IMG/VR virus record: IMGVR_UViG_3300043411_000921
Coordinates: 1-64,000 of that record
DNA from: a virus
Length of the DNA stretch: 64,000 nt
Strand: one strand, 5' to 3'
In this document: positions 46,224 through 53,492 of the stretch, piece by piece
Position numbering within the stretch: the stretch's first letter is position 1
Layout: each line of letters opens with the position of its first letter
Notes under the pieces: generated by a model
Told to the model about the DNA's origin: nothing
Database searches by the model: none
What the model saw: the letters and a program-made list of their open reading frames with translations, nothing else
Made by a program: the position numbers and the translations under genes

Positions 46224-46506
46224 GGTAGACCACCTTCCAGCCATCAAACGAAATCACCAGAAAATGACCGAATTGCGTGAGAACTTCACGCATCAATGGA
46301 CAAGAAAAGTCACTGTTGATATTCAAGTGAAGCTCTTCCATCTCGAAATCAAGAAAACCAATTGTGATTCCGAGGTAGTTGAAGGATCGACCATCAAACA
46401 CCAAGCCATCAACAGAAAATGGCTCGTTGCCACCATATCCTTGCACGAAGGCAAGAAGAGCAAGAGCCATCTTCCGAACATATTTTACAGTCTTGGCGTG
46501 GTTCAT
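46216..46506 (-). CDS. Hypothetical protein, 96 aa
   Basis: MNHAKTVKYVRKMALALLAF; beta-rich middle (LVFDGRSFNYLGITIGFLDF) and ending ISFDGWKVVYHD. The -10 box TACCTT lies 6 nt before the ATG at 46506. Co-transcribed with the deaminase. No family recognised. Confidence 0.7.
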   Translation of the reverse strand: MNHAKTVKYVRKMALALLAFVQGYGGNEPFSVDGLVFDGRSFNYLGITIGFLDFEMEELHLNINSDFSCPLMREVLTQFGHFLVISFDGWKVVYHD

Positions 46507-46512
46507 GGGGAG

Positions 46513-46541
46513 AAGGTACCACAGAGTCGCCAAAACCACAA
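46513..46541 (-). promoter_or_regulatory. Sigma70-type promoter, leaderless arrangement
   Basis: Leftward TTGTGG (46536-46541), 17-bp spacer, TACCTT (46513-46518); 6 nt to the ATG at 46506. Confidence 0.65.
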
Positions 46542-46560
46542 GAGAATTTTCCTGGAGGAA

Positions 46561-47616
46561 TTACTTTTCGATCACTCCACCGCCGAACACAGTGTCATCC
46601 TCACCATAAAGCACCAAGCTCTGACCAGGAGAAACCCCGTAGACCATTTCCTGAAATTCAACCACCATCCGGGAATTGTCTGGATCGCCAGGAAGGGGTC
46701 TAATCGCCTTAACAGGGGCCGGAACACCTCGGTACCTCATCACACCCCACAGAGGAATATCCGTGGCACCAGAAACGATCCTGGAGCGATTGATGACCAC
46801 CTCCGTCTGTCCCATGTCCTCCTTCGACCCAACCAACACCTCATTGCTGGAAGGCAACACCTTCAACACAAAACGAGGAGAGGAAGAACCAGCAATCTTT
46901 GCACGCTGACCAGGAACAAAGTTGGAAAAACCTTCATGGATTCCAACAACATTTCCCGTGCCGTTGTCAACAAACTTTCCTGCGGCTGGAGGAATGTGCT
47001 TCTCCAAGAATTCGGCTTTGGTTCCTCCTTCAAAGAAACAAAGGTCGTGACTGTCCTTCTTCTTGGAAACAGAAGTCAAACCAAATTCTTCTGCCAATTT
47101 CCTGGTGTCATCCTTGGAAGGAATATCCCCAAGAGGAAAAATAAAACGCTCAAGGATCTTTGGATCAGCTTCCCAGAGGAAGTAGCTTTGGTCTTTTGCA
47201 AGGTTGGCAGCACGAGCAATCCGACCATTCTTGATCCGAGCATAATGACCAGTTGCAACCATGTCGCAATGAAGATGGTTGGCAACAGCAAAAAGCACGG
47301 GAAGCTTCACAGTGGAATTGCAAGTCACGCAGGGATTGTAAGCAATCCCCTCCTTGGCACCGGCGACATACTGGTCAATGACGTTGTTCTTGAAAACCTT
47401 CTTCCAGTTGGTAACGAGGTATTCAACACCAATGGTGTCACAAACCATCTGAGCATCTCGAATATCCTTGAAGGTACAACAGCCTTCGCTCTCGTCGCCC
47501 TTGGTTGTTTCCAGGAGTTTGAGAGTGTAACCAAAGACCTCGTGACCATCACGCTTGAGAAGAGCAGCAACAACTGCCGAGTCAACACCACCAGACATTC
47601 CAACAAGAATCTTCAT
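46561..47616 (-). CDS. mnmA: tRNA-specific 2-thiouridylase MnmA
   Basis: A 351-residue full-length MnmA. It installs sulfur on U34 of tRNA(Lys, Glu, Gln). SGGVDS PP-loop at residues 8-13, catalytic C99 in NPCVTCN, GHYA around 123 and the second catalytic C193 in DLCFFEGG; the C-terminal beta-barrel ends around LVLYGEDDTVFGGGVI. The NPCVxCN form is closer to alphaproteobacterial MnmA than to E. coli NPDxxCN, as far as I recall. It normally needs a sulfur relay from the host. ATG 47616 overlaps the stop of the next gene. The +1 reading of the opposite strand here is long but meaningless. Confidence 0.93.
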   Translation of the reverse strand: MKILVGMSGGVDSAVVAALLKRDGHEVFGYTLKLLETTKGDESEGCCTFKDIRDAQMVCDTIGVEYLVTNWKKVFKNNVIDQYVAGAKEGIAYNPCVTCNSTVKLPVLFAVANHLHCDMVATGHYARIKNGRIARAANLAKDQSYFLWEADPKILERFIFPLGDIPSKDDTRKLAEEFGLTSVSKKKDSHDLCFFEGGTKAEFLEKHIPPAAGKFVDNGTGNVVGIHEGFSNFVPGQRAKIAGSSSPRFVLKVLPSSNEVLVGSKEDMGQTEVVINRSRIVSGATDIPLWGVMRYRGVPAPVKAIRPLPGDPDNSRMVVEFQEMVYGVSPGQSLVLYGEDDTVFGGGVIEK

Positions 47617-48095
47617 GGAACGAAATTCTTTCTTCGAGAGTTTACGAGTTGCCAGCAATCCTGACAGTAAGTGCCAAAACTGCTTTGTTTTACTGGTTGA
47701 GTATCTTCCCCACAACTGGTGCAGGTTTTATCTGCCATTCTCTCCGCAACCCGAACAAGATCGTGGATGTGGTGTCGAAGTTGCTCGACTTCTTCTGGGA
47801 GAGGAACTCCTAACACGTCTTCTGGTAGGCCGTCAACCTCAATCACGAAATAAACTCTGAGACCTCCAAACTTCTCCTTGATCTGTTCAATGGTCACGAT
47901 GTCAAACTGGACTCCGTAACCACGGACAAGTCTTTGTGTCTGTTCACAAAGAAACAGGATGATCTTGTGCCATCCCAGTGGAACGGAAGCATCTGGATAA
48001 CGGTTGCCAAACAGGTTGGAGTAGTGAGCGTTGAGGAACTCATAGTATTCCTCATGTGTCTTTGGAATTGGTGTTGCTCGTGTTAGAATTGGCAT
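47613..48095 (-). CDS. Hypothetical phage protein with zinc ribbon, 160 aa
   Basis: Residues about 20-60 (HEEYYEFLNAHYSNLFGNRY, GWHKIILFLCEQTQ) and QIKEKFGGLRVYFVIEV are typical of a phage-wide uncharacterised family. The C terminus is a zinc ribbon: CTSCGED..FGTYCQDC. ATGA overlap with mnmA suggests coupling; a role in delivering sulfur or tRNA to MnmA would be speculation. Confidence 0.75.
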   Translation of the reverse strand: MPILTRATPIPKTHEEYYEFLNAHYSNLFGNRYPDASVPLGWHKIILFLCEQTQRLVRGYGVQFDIVTIEQIKEKFGGLRVYFVIEVDGLPEDVLGVPLPEEVEQLRHHIHDLVRVAERMADKTCTSCGEDTQPVKQSSFGTYCQDCWQLVNSRRKNFVP

Positions 48096-48358
48096 TAAAG
48101 TATCTCCTCTGCGCTCTCTGTCTCGACTGGTTCAAAACGAAAGTGGAAGTTGCCACACCACAAATACGTTTTTCCGTCAACAACTCTCAAAACGAGGTAC
48201 ACATCGCCTCTTTTGAATTGTGGTTCATGCCTCAAAAACACAACCATCTCACCCAGTTTTGGAAAGGAGTAAGATCCATTCTCTTCACTGGGTTGTAGTT
48301 CAAGAACTGTTGTAATGGAACGGTATAGTCCACCGATCTTGGGGTCTGCAAGCATCAC
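48095..48358 (-). CDS. SH3-like small paralog (GGLYRS type), 87 aa
   Basis: DPKIGGLYRSITTVLELQPS; LGEMVVFLRHEPQFKRG; YLVLRVVDGKTYLWCGNFHF. Confidence 0.75.
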   Translation of the reverse strand: MMLADPKIGGLYRSITTVLELQPSEENGSYSFPKLGEMVVFLRHEPQFKRGDVYLVLRVVDGKTYLWCGNFHFRFEPVETESAEEIL

Positions 48359-48615
48359 TTATCCAGCCTGTTTGAAATTTCCTGTTCCCAAACACTGACA
48401 CCTCGTTCATCGGAATAAGGATACATGTCAATTACACCAACATTTCCTTCAGTTGTGAGCACGAGAATCTCAGCCGAGATTTTCTGAAAACCAAGAATAA
48501 CGACTTTGACTCCACAATACAAAAAACGTGGCCGGTTTGAGACCAAATCAATGAAAAGGCGTTTTTCCCGCAACTCAATCAGGGCGCCAATGTGATTCTC
48601 ACTCGTGTGATTCAC
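48355..48615 (-). CDS. SH3-like small paralog, 86 aa
   Basis: NHIGALIELREKRLFIDLVS; YCGVKVVILGFQKIS; EILVLTTEGNVGVIDMYPYS. ATGA overlap. Confidence 0.7.
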   Translation of the reverse strand: MNHTSENHIGALIELREKRLFIDLVSNRPRFLYCGVKVVILGFQKISAEILVLTTEGNVGVIDMYPYSDERGVSVWEQEISNRLDK

Positions 48616-48889
48616 TGGATTCCTCAGTTGGTTGCGGCTTTACCAAAAGACGAACAAAAGAAGACCAGAAAGCTGGATCCTCCTGGTCGCAGTTGTTCAT
48701 ATAGGCTTGATGCCCAACCATCGGAAGCAAAACTGCTATTCCGTTGCAAAACCCATAATCGGCTCTGTGATATGAGAGAAACACGAACGTTATTCCTGGA
48801 CCCAAGTGACACATAAATTCACCATCGGTGTGGTATACCGCGAAGTTGTCACTGACGATTTCATACAAACCATTTTCGATAAATTCCAC
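48599..48889 (-). CDS. SH3-like small paralog (GLYEI type), 96 aa
   Basis: MEFIENGLYEIVSDNFAVYH; PGITFVFLSYHRADYG; IAVLLPMVGHQAYMNNCDQE. Confidence 0.7.
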   Translation of the reverse strand: MEFIENGLYEIVSDNFAVYHTDGEFMCHLGPGITFVFLSYHRADYGFCNGIAVLLPMVGHQAYMNNCDQEDPAFWSSFVRLLVKPQPTEESSESHE

Positions 48890-48893
48890 CGTT

Positions 48894-49142
48894 TCACTTC
48901 TCCTCGTCAGAACATTTCACTGGGGCAATGCCGTTCCAAACATCAGGAACTCTGAAGTAATACTCTCCAACCATTCCCGCAATTAAAATTCGTAGTAGAT
49001 TCGTTGTTTGATAGCCGAGGCAAAGAAACATTGCCCCGGCTTCAAAATCTTCTTTCCACACAAAACCGTTCCCGTCCCAACAATAAACTGAATAGGTTGC
49101 GTGGAGTCTGACCTGATACAAACCTCCAATTTGCCATTCCAT
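48894..49142 (-). CDS. SH3-like small paralog (GGLYQV type), 82 aa
   Basis: MEWQIGGLYQVRLHATYSVY; EAGAMFLCLGYQTTN; RILIAGMVGEYYFRVPDV. An upstream TTG was rejected as start because it would overlap the gene ending at 49147. Confidence 0.75.
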   Translation of the reverse strand: MEWQIGGLYQVRLHATYSVYCWDGNGFVWKEDFEAGAMFLCLGYQTTNLLRILIAGMVGEYYFRVPDVWNGIAPVKCSDEEK

Positions 49143-49146
49143 TGTT

Positions 49147-49488
49147 TTACCGCTCAACCTTCAATTTGAGAAAGTATTTGAGAAAATTCTTGTGAACGAG
49201 TGCGGTTCCGCCGTATGACTCGTAAGTCAGCCCACCCCTCCGCCGCCAAGCCTTGCGTTGTTCACTTAGTCGAACAGGCTGAACGGAGTAAAACTCGCCA
49301 TCAAACCCTTCAAACCTTACCAAAGATTGAGGATCAAGTTGAGTCCAAACAGGCAATGCGTCTGCTTGGATTGGAAAGCAGGGGATACCAGTCATTTCGG
49401 GTTCTCCATAGAACCTACCAACAACTTGATAGACAATCGTCTGAAGGATTACAGTTTCAGGAGTGAGTGAGGAGGTAGTAATACCCAT
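49147..49488 (-). CDS. Beta-rich small protein, 113 aa (possible SH3-like)
   Basis: MGITTSSLTPETVILQTIVY then QVVGRFYGEPEMTG (G-x-F strand), LVRFEGFDGEFYSVQPV and LTYESYGGTALVHKNFLK. Diverged but similar in plan. The -10 TACTCA is 6 nt before the ATG. Confidence 0.65.
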   Translation of the reverse strand: MGITTSSLTPETVILQTIVYQVVGRFYGEPEMTGIPCFPIQADALPVWTQLDPQSLVRFEGFDGEFYSVQPVRLSEQRKAWRRRGGLTYESYGGTALVHKNFLKYFLKLKVER

Positions 49489-49494
49489 GACGAG

Positions 49495-49523
49495 TGAGTA
49501 CCACGCCCTCAACCATCAGTCAA
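49495..49523 (-). promoter_or_regulatory. Sigma70-type promoter, leaderless arrangement
   Basis: Leftward TTGACT (49518-49523), 17-bp spacer, TACTCA (49495-49500); 6 nt to the ATG at 49488. Confidence 0.7.
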
Positions 49524-49776
49524 GATTCTTTTCCAGTCTTGCAATCAATCTTTTCAGTCTGGAACAAGTTTGAGAAAGGATGTGTCTGTTGGCCGAGCCT
49601 CTTTCATAAACACTCTTCAGTGCTTCCAAGTGCATCAAGGTCTTGCAAAGCATATCGTAGTGTTTCTTGGTTTCAACCCCAACAGTTTTGTCTCCGTAAA
49701 CGAAGTCGTCTTTTCCTTGAGTTTGTTTCCTTCGTACGAAGGTTTTCTTGTAAAGAACTTCGCTCAGGGATTTCAT
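49516..49776 (-). CDS. Basic helical protein, 86 aa
   Basis: MKSLSEVLYKKTFVRRKQTQ; all-helical with Arg/Lys-rich C terminus (CSRLKRLIARLEKNLD). ATGA overlap with the proline-rich gene. Could be a small DNA-binding or scaffold-like virion component; this is inference from composition only. Confidence 0.65.
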   Translation of the reverse strand: MKSLSEVLYKKTFVRRKQTQGKDDFVYGDKTVGVETKKHYDMLCKTLMHLEALKSVYERGSANRHILSQTCSRLKRLIARLEKNLD

Positions 49777-50261
49777 TGTGCTGGTTGCGGTGGAGGAGCA
49801 GCGGCGACTTCGGGTGCTGGAGCGGGTGCTGGTGGTGCAGCGGGTTGTTCGGGTGTTGCTGGAGGAGGGTTCGGTTGTGCAATATCTGGTTGTTGGTTTT
49901 GAACGATTGCTCCGATTGTTTTCAGAGATTCATTCAGTTTGGTTTGTTCGTCTGGTGGAAGCTTTTGATACCAGTTTGAGAGGTTGGCATAAACGGCTGG
50001 ATCCGAGAAACTCTTTCCAGAACGAATAATGTTCAGCCTTTCGAGGATGTTGTCAAGAGTAAGAGCTTCTCCGGTTTCTGCGTCGGTTGCAACGCCTGTT
50101 GGAGTTGGGGATGCACCAGCTTCTGGTGCCGCAGCAACGGGTTCAGGAGGCGCAGGAGGGGCCGCTGCTGGATCTGGTGGAGGTGGAGATGCTTGTTGTT
50201 CTCGAAGGGCTTGTGCGGCCTCCAGGAGCGTCAGGGCGATGATTGATTTTCTCAGAGTCAT
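49773..50261 (-). CDS. Pro/Ala-rich protein with LLEA leader helix, 162 aa
   Basis: MTLRKSIIALTLLEAAQALR followed by a Pro/Ala tract (residues about 22-55), a helical domain (LTLDNILERLNIIRSGKSFS, LNESLKTIGAIVQNQ) and a second Pro/Ala tail. The leader resembles those at 38892 and 53493. Leaderless-type promoter at 50268-50296. Possibly a packaged or structural protein. Confidence 0.6.
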   Translation of the reverse strand: MTLRKSIIALTLLEAAQALREQQASPPPPDPAAAPPAPPEPVAAAPEAGASPTPTGVATDAETGEALTLDNILERLNIIRSGKSFSDPAVYANLSNWYQKLPPDEQTKLNESLKTIGAIVQNQQPDIAQPNPPPATPEQPAAPPAPAPAPEVAAAPPPQPAQ

Positions 50262-50267
50262 TGCCCT

Positions 50268-50296
50268 AAATAGCCATCCTCCTTATCAGAAGTCAA
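50268..50296 (-). promoter_or_regulatory. Sigma70-type promoter, leaderless arrangement
   Basis: Leftward TTGACT (50291-50296), 17-bp spacer, CTATTT (50268-50273); 6 nt to the ATG. Confidence 0.55.
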
Positions 50297-50840
50297 GCCA
50301 CTGGCTTCTAACGCGACATATAAAATCTACTTGAAACAATCCAAGTGTTTCCTTGACTGGCGTAGCAAAAAACTGATGCCAGAACGCAAAACTAACCTCG
50401 AACACACCGAATTCCACTCCATCCCATCCAAAAAAACAGAGAAACAGCCCTCCTGTGCTTCCGCTGTTGTTAGCCTTGGCTTTGTAGATTTCGTTTAGAG
50501 ACTTGGTGTCCACGATTCCACTGAACAAACAAACAGTGCAAAGGCTGTCGATTTCTTTCTTTTCGTCGAGCTTGAAACTGTTTAGGATTACTTCCGCCAA
50601 GGGAGAATCAAGAGAGACGGTTGGCGAAACAAAATCTCTGTAACCGCCGCCACTTCCCAAAGAAATCTCCTTTGATTCCTTCAACCATGCCCTGCAATCC
50701 TCAGCACTGTTAAAAAACAAAGCTCTAAGAGGCTTTGTCTCTGGTTTCGTAGGAGGAAGTGGCTGCTCTGGCGAAATGATTTCTGGGGTTTCATCAGAAA
50801 CATAGAGGCGATTGCCCTGATCATCAATCTGGACTTTCAT
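50286..50840 (-). CDS. Hypothetical protein, 184 aa
   Basis: MKVQIDDQGNRLYVSDETPE, a Pro linker, then ALFFNSAEDCRAWLKESKEI and a beta-rich half (LFLCFFGWDGVEFGVFEVSF). No family recognised. The gap to 50868 holds only its ribosome binding site. Confidence 0.65.
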   Translation of the reverse strand: MKVQIDDQGNRLYVSDETPEIISPEQPLPPTKPETKPLRALFFNSAEDCRAWLKESKEISLGSGGGYRDFVSPTVSLDSPLAEVILNSFKLDEKKEIDSLCTVCLFSGIVDTKSLNEIYKAKANNSGSTGGLFLCFFGWDGVEFGVFEVSFAFWHQFFATPVKETLGLFQVDFICRVRSQWLDF

Positions 50841-50867
50841 GGAAAATTGAATCCTGTTGGTTTGGGT

Positions 50868-51221
50868 TTAGAGGCGAATGGTTGGAAGTTGCGAAGAAGA
50901 AGGAAGGTGAATTGCGGAGACTTTGTTTGCTTGATCGCAGATGTCGTAAACAAGAATCTCCAGCAAATCTTTTGAAGCGTCTGGTTTGTGTTCCACGACA
51001 ACCTGGAGAGTATCGTTCCCAACCATTTTTAGGTGAAGGTGAACGGTTTTGTCGTGGTGAAGGCCCATGATGTAAAACATCATGGTGTTCATGTCTTCCT
51101 TAGATTCAAATTTCAAGTCAAAAGAACAGTGTTGCCCATCTGACTGAAGATTGTGAAGCAAGGTCGTGTCAATCCCCTCAACCAAGGAGGGGAACAGACG
51201 CTTGAGAACACTTGAAAGCAT
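50868..51221 (-). CDS. Hypothetical protein, 117 aa
   Basis: MLSSVLKRLFPSLVEGIDTT; alternating beta strands (QHCSFDLKFESKEDMNTMMF, KTVHLHLKMVGNDTLQVVVE) ending LPTIRL. Compact alpha/beta look; no family recognised. Confidence 0.65.
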   Translation of the reverse strand: MLSSVLKRLFPSLVEGIDTTLLHNLQSDGQHCSFDLKFESKEDMNTMMFYIMGLHHDKTVHLHLKMVGNDTLQVVVEHKPDASKDLLEILVYDICDQANKVSAIHLPSSSQLPTIRL

Positions 51222-51241
51222 ACAGAATTTACTTTCTGGGA

Positions 51242-52576
51242 TTAACGTTTCTTGGAAGCAAGATACGCGGCATATCGAGCATCACTTGCTGCTTTCTCTG
51301 CCGCTTTAGCTTCTGCTCTCTTGGCTGCTGCCTTTTCTTTCGCCGCCAGTTTTGTTGCAGCTTTCTCTTCCTCAGATTTTGCAGGTCGTCCAACACGCAC
51401 GATTGTATCGAACAATTCCTTCCTTGCTGACTTCACTTCCGCATCAGCATCAATGAACTCTCCCAGAGAGTTGAAGTTGGTTTGTTTGCCCGATTCAGAA
51501 GCGAATGAAGCTTTCAAAGATTCAAAAGCCGCTTCCCACTGTTTGGAACTCTTGGCTGGATTCTTGGCGGTGAGAATCAACAAGTCCAAAACAGTAAACT
51601 CTCCGTGTTCCTTTGAAAGGGCATCAACAAAGACTGGAAGCTCGTTGTTGTTGAACTTCTCAACGCCGTGGTTCTTCAGCCCGGCAACAAAGTTTTGCAC
51701 ACCTTTTTCAAGTGCTGTGTAACGCTCGTCATCATTGTCAACATCCACAATGCCTTTCAGGGCTGGGAGCATGGAGTCAACAAACAACTCGGTGTAGTTT
51801 CCAGTTGCTTCATCTGCCAGAGAGTTGAGAACTTCAATGTCAGCAAGAGCATCTGCTTTGTCTTCATCAGACACGTTCTGGTTTTTGAGAAACATGAGGA
51901 GTTGAAAAACTTCTGGTTTGCTAAGGCGTTCCTTAGCTCGGTCCAAGCGGGCATGGACACCTCCCGTTGTTCCAATCTCGGTGGGATCCGCTGCAAGCAT
52001 GTCGCCAACATTTCTGATAAGCTTATCGCCTTCTCGCCCACCCGGTCTCACCCCAGCATCTTCAACTTCTCCCGACGCCGTTGATTCTGCTTCTTCCTCT
52101 TCGTCGCCACCACGGAGCTTGTAGTTTGCCACAGCTTTTGAAGACAGGTTTTTCAGAACAGACTTGTCTGCAACATACTGTTGCAGCACAGTTGCCACTG
52201 GATCAGGCGAAGAACGAAGGCTTCCGCCACCAAAAAACAACTCACGTTCTTTGTTCAATTCCTCAATGAATTGATCTGGTTTATCCATCAATGGAGTCAG
52301 ACGCGCAATGGCATTGGCTCGTGCTTCTGGTTCCAGGTAAATCCTGGAAGCTGGTGTGTTTGTTGGGCTGTTGAGTTCCTTCATCACACGACGAACAAAG
52401 TCGTGCTTGGTAACAGATGGAGTAACCTCCGTCGTCGGGGTTCCTGTTGGAAACTCATTCCAGAATTCTGGGTAGTTGCTTCCGCGATACACAGCTTCCT
52501 TGATAATCGCAAACCTGGAAACAAACTCCTTCCTAACCATCTGACGAATTTGTTCCCGATATTGTTCCATACTCAT
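51242..52576 (-). CDS. Large helical protein with Ala/Lys tail, 444 aa
   Basis: Starts MSMEQYREQIRQMVRKEFVS; helix-rich throughout, with an acidic linker (GGDEEEEAESTASGE, about residue 155) and a C-terminal 55 residues of Ala/Lys/Glu helix (AAKEKAAAKRAEAKAAEKAA). The Ala/Lys tail could bind DNA. Its size and place among possible virion genes suggest a structural or packaged protein; no family recognised. The ATG at 52570 is an alternative start. Confidence 0.65.
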   Translation of the reverse strand: MSMEQYREQIRQMVRKEFVSRFAIIKEAVYRGSNYPEFWNEFPTGTPTTEVTPSVTKHDFVRRVMKELNSPTNTPASRIYLEPEARANAIARLTPLMDKPDQFIEELNKERELFFGGGSLRSSPDPVATVLQQYVADKSVLKNLSSKAVANYKLRGGDEEEEAESTASGEVEDAGVRPGGREGDKLIRNVGDMLAADPTEIGTTGGVHARLDRAKERLSKPEVFQLLMFLKNQNVSDEDKADALADIEVLNSLADEATGNYTELFVDSMLPALKGIVDVDNDDERYTALEKGVQNFVAGLKNHGVEKFNNNELPVFVDALSKEHGEFTVLDLLILTAKNPAKSSKQWEAAFESLKASFASESGKQTNFNSLGEFIDADAEVKSARKELFDTIVRVGRPAKSEEEKAATKLAAKEKAAAKRAEAKAAEKAASDARYAAYLASKKR

Positions 52577-52605
52577 TTGTTCTTCAAATACTCCTGTTTT
52601 TGTAA

Positions 52606-53454
52606 CTACTGTTCGATGAACTCAAAGAAATCTTGTCCTTGCTTGATCCAGTGTTGGATTCCTGCTTCGTCAACATTGACACAGTTAGAAGGCTTCGGCA
52701 AGAAAGAGTTGCCGGTTGATACGAACTTGGCTCTACTCGTCGTTAGTGGTTCGAGGTGGCTTTCTGGCAGGAGATAAACCCAGGCGATAGCTTCCCTCAT
52801 CATTTCCGTTTCGTGGCAGTAATAAGCCACCTCGAACCGTTCTCGGGTATATAGAATTCCGTTGCTCTCAAGAATATCAAGGCGACGAAGAGTATTGCGG
52901 CTGACAGAATACAATTCTCCAGCAATGCCACTTTCACTCTCTCCAGCAACCCTCACAACCGCTGGACAAAATCCAAGATCAACCAGCTTTAGGTTTGAAT
53001 CTTTAATGGTGCCAGCACCAAGAAACTGCGAGCCCTCCAACAAGGAATGATTTCCAAAACCCTGTTTGAGAGTTCCATACACAAACACAAACTCTTCATC
53101 TTTGAGAGCGGTATCATATTCGCCTTCCTCTTCTTCAAAGCGAACTTCCCGATATTCCTCCAACCAACCCTCAACCTCATCATCGTCAGACAATGACCAA
53201 AGTTCAGACTCCAGAGCTTCCAGCCGTGTCTTCTCTTTTCGGCGGATATGAGAATCGGGTTGCATCCTGGAACCACAATGAGGACACTTCACCGAACGTT
53301 CCTCAGAAGCATATCGAAACGCTTCATGCAAGGTCATTTCTGTGTAAGTTCCATCCTCTCTCGGGTTGGAATCAAACCAACAGGTTTTGGATGACTTGGT
53401 GTTGCAGTAGAAACGAATATGATATTCGTCGGATGGGACGAGAGTTTCCTTCAT
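52606..53454 (-). CDS. Zinc-ribbon plus gamma-glutamylcyclotransferase-like protein
   Basis: A 282-residue protein. Residues about 10-65 form a Cys-rich module (FYCNTKSSKTCWF.., VKCPHCGSRM). Residues 123-250 are a GGCT/AIG2-like domain: the signature VYGTLK (126-130), LGAGTIK, GELYSVSRNTLRRLDILESN with the expected acidic residue, and VYLLPE. These enzymes release 5-oxoproline from gamma-glutamyl amines. The fusion to a zinc ribbon is unusual. The ATG at 53454 is 7 nt after the -10 box. Confidence 0.8.
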   Translation of the reverse strand: MKETLVPSDEYHIRFYCNTKSSKTCWFDSNPREDGTYTEMTLHEAFRYASEERSVKCPHCGSRMQPDSHIRRKEKTRLEALESELWSLSDDDEVEGWLEEYREVRFEEEEGEYDTALKDEEFVFVYGTLKQGFGNHSLLEGSQFLGAGTIKDSNLKLVDLGFCPAVVRVAGESESGIAGELYSVSRNTLRRLDILESNGILYTRERFEVAYYCHETEMMREAIAWVYLLPESHLEPLTTSRAKFVSTGNSFLPKPSNCVNVDEAGIQHWIKQGQDFFEFIEQ

Positions 53455-53461
53455 GACCTGG

Positions 53462-53490
53462 AGAGTACCAACAAGACCTGTCCATGTCAA
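53462..53490 (-). promoter_or_regulatory. Sigma70-type promoter, leaderless arrangement
   Basis: Leftward TTGACA (53485-53490), 17-bp spacer, TACTCT (53462-53467); 7 nt to the cyclotransferase-like ATG. The -35 hexamer ends 3 nt before the upstream gene stop. Confidence 0.75.
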
Positions 53491-53492
53491 CC

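Larger units (their letters stand above)
42358..49142 (-). other. Array II of SH3-like small paralogs
   Basis: Seventeen or so members interrupted by the deaminase and mnmA genes. The block 43376-45745 is the most uniform in the window: each protein is 82-96 residues with GGLYRV or GSLFRV at residues 3-10, GDLFVVL or GDxFVxL near residue 40 and VLVxKDGxxGF near residue 65. C termini are rich in Glu-Glu, encoded by the ribosome binding site of the next gene. Confidence 0.75.

Noticed and set aside
46165-47664. A 499-codon open reading frame on the + strand opposite mnmA.
   Set aside because: It is the antisense shadow of mnmA and neighbours; its translation lacks domain patterns and has His/Lys/Asn-rich composition typical of antisense frames.
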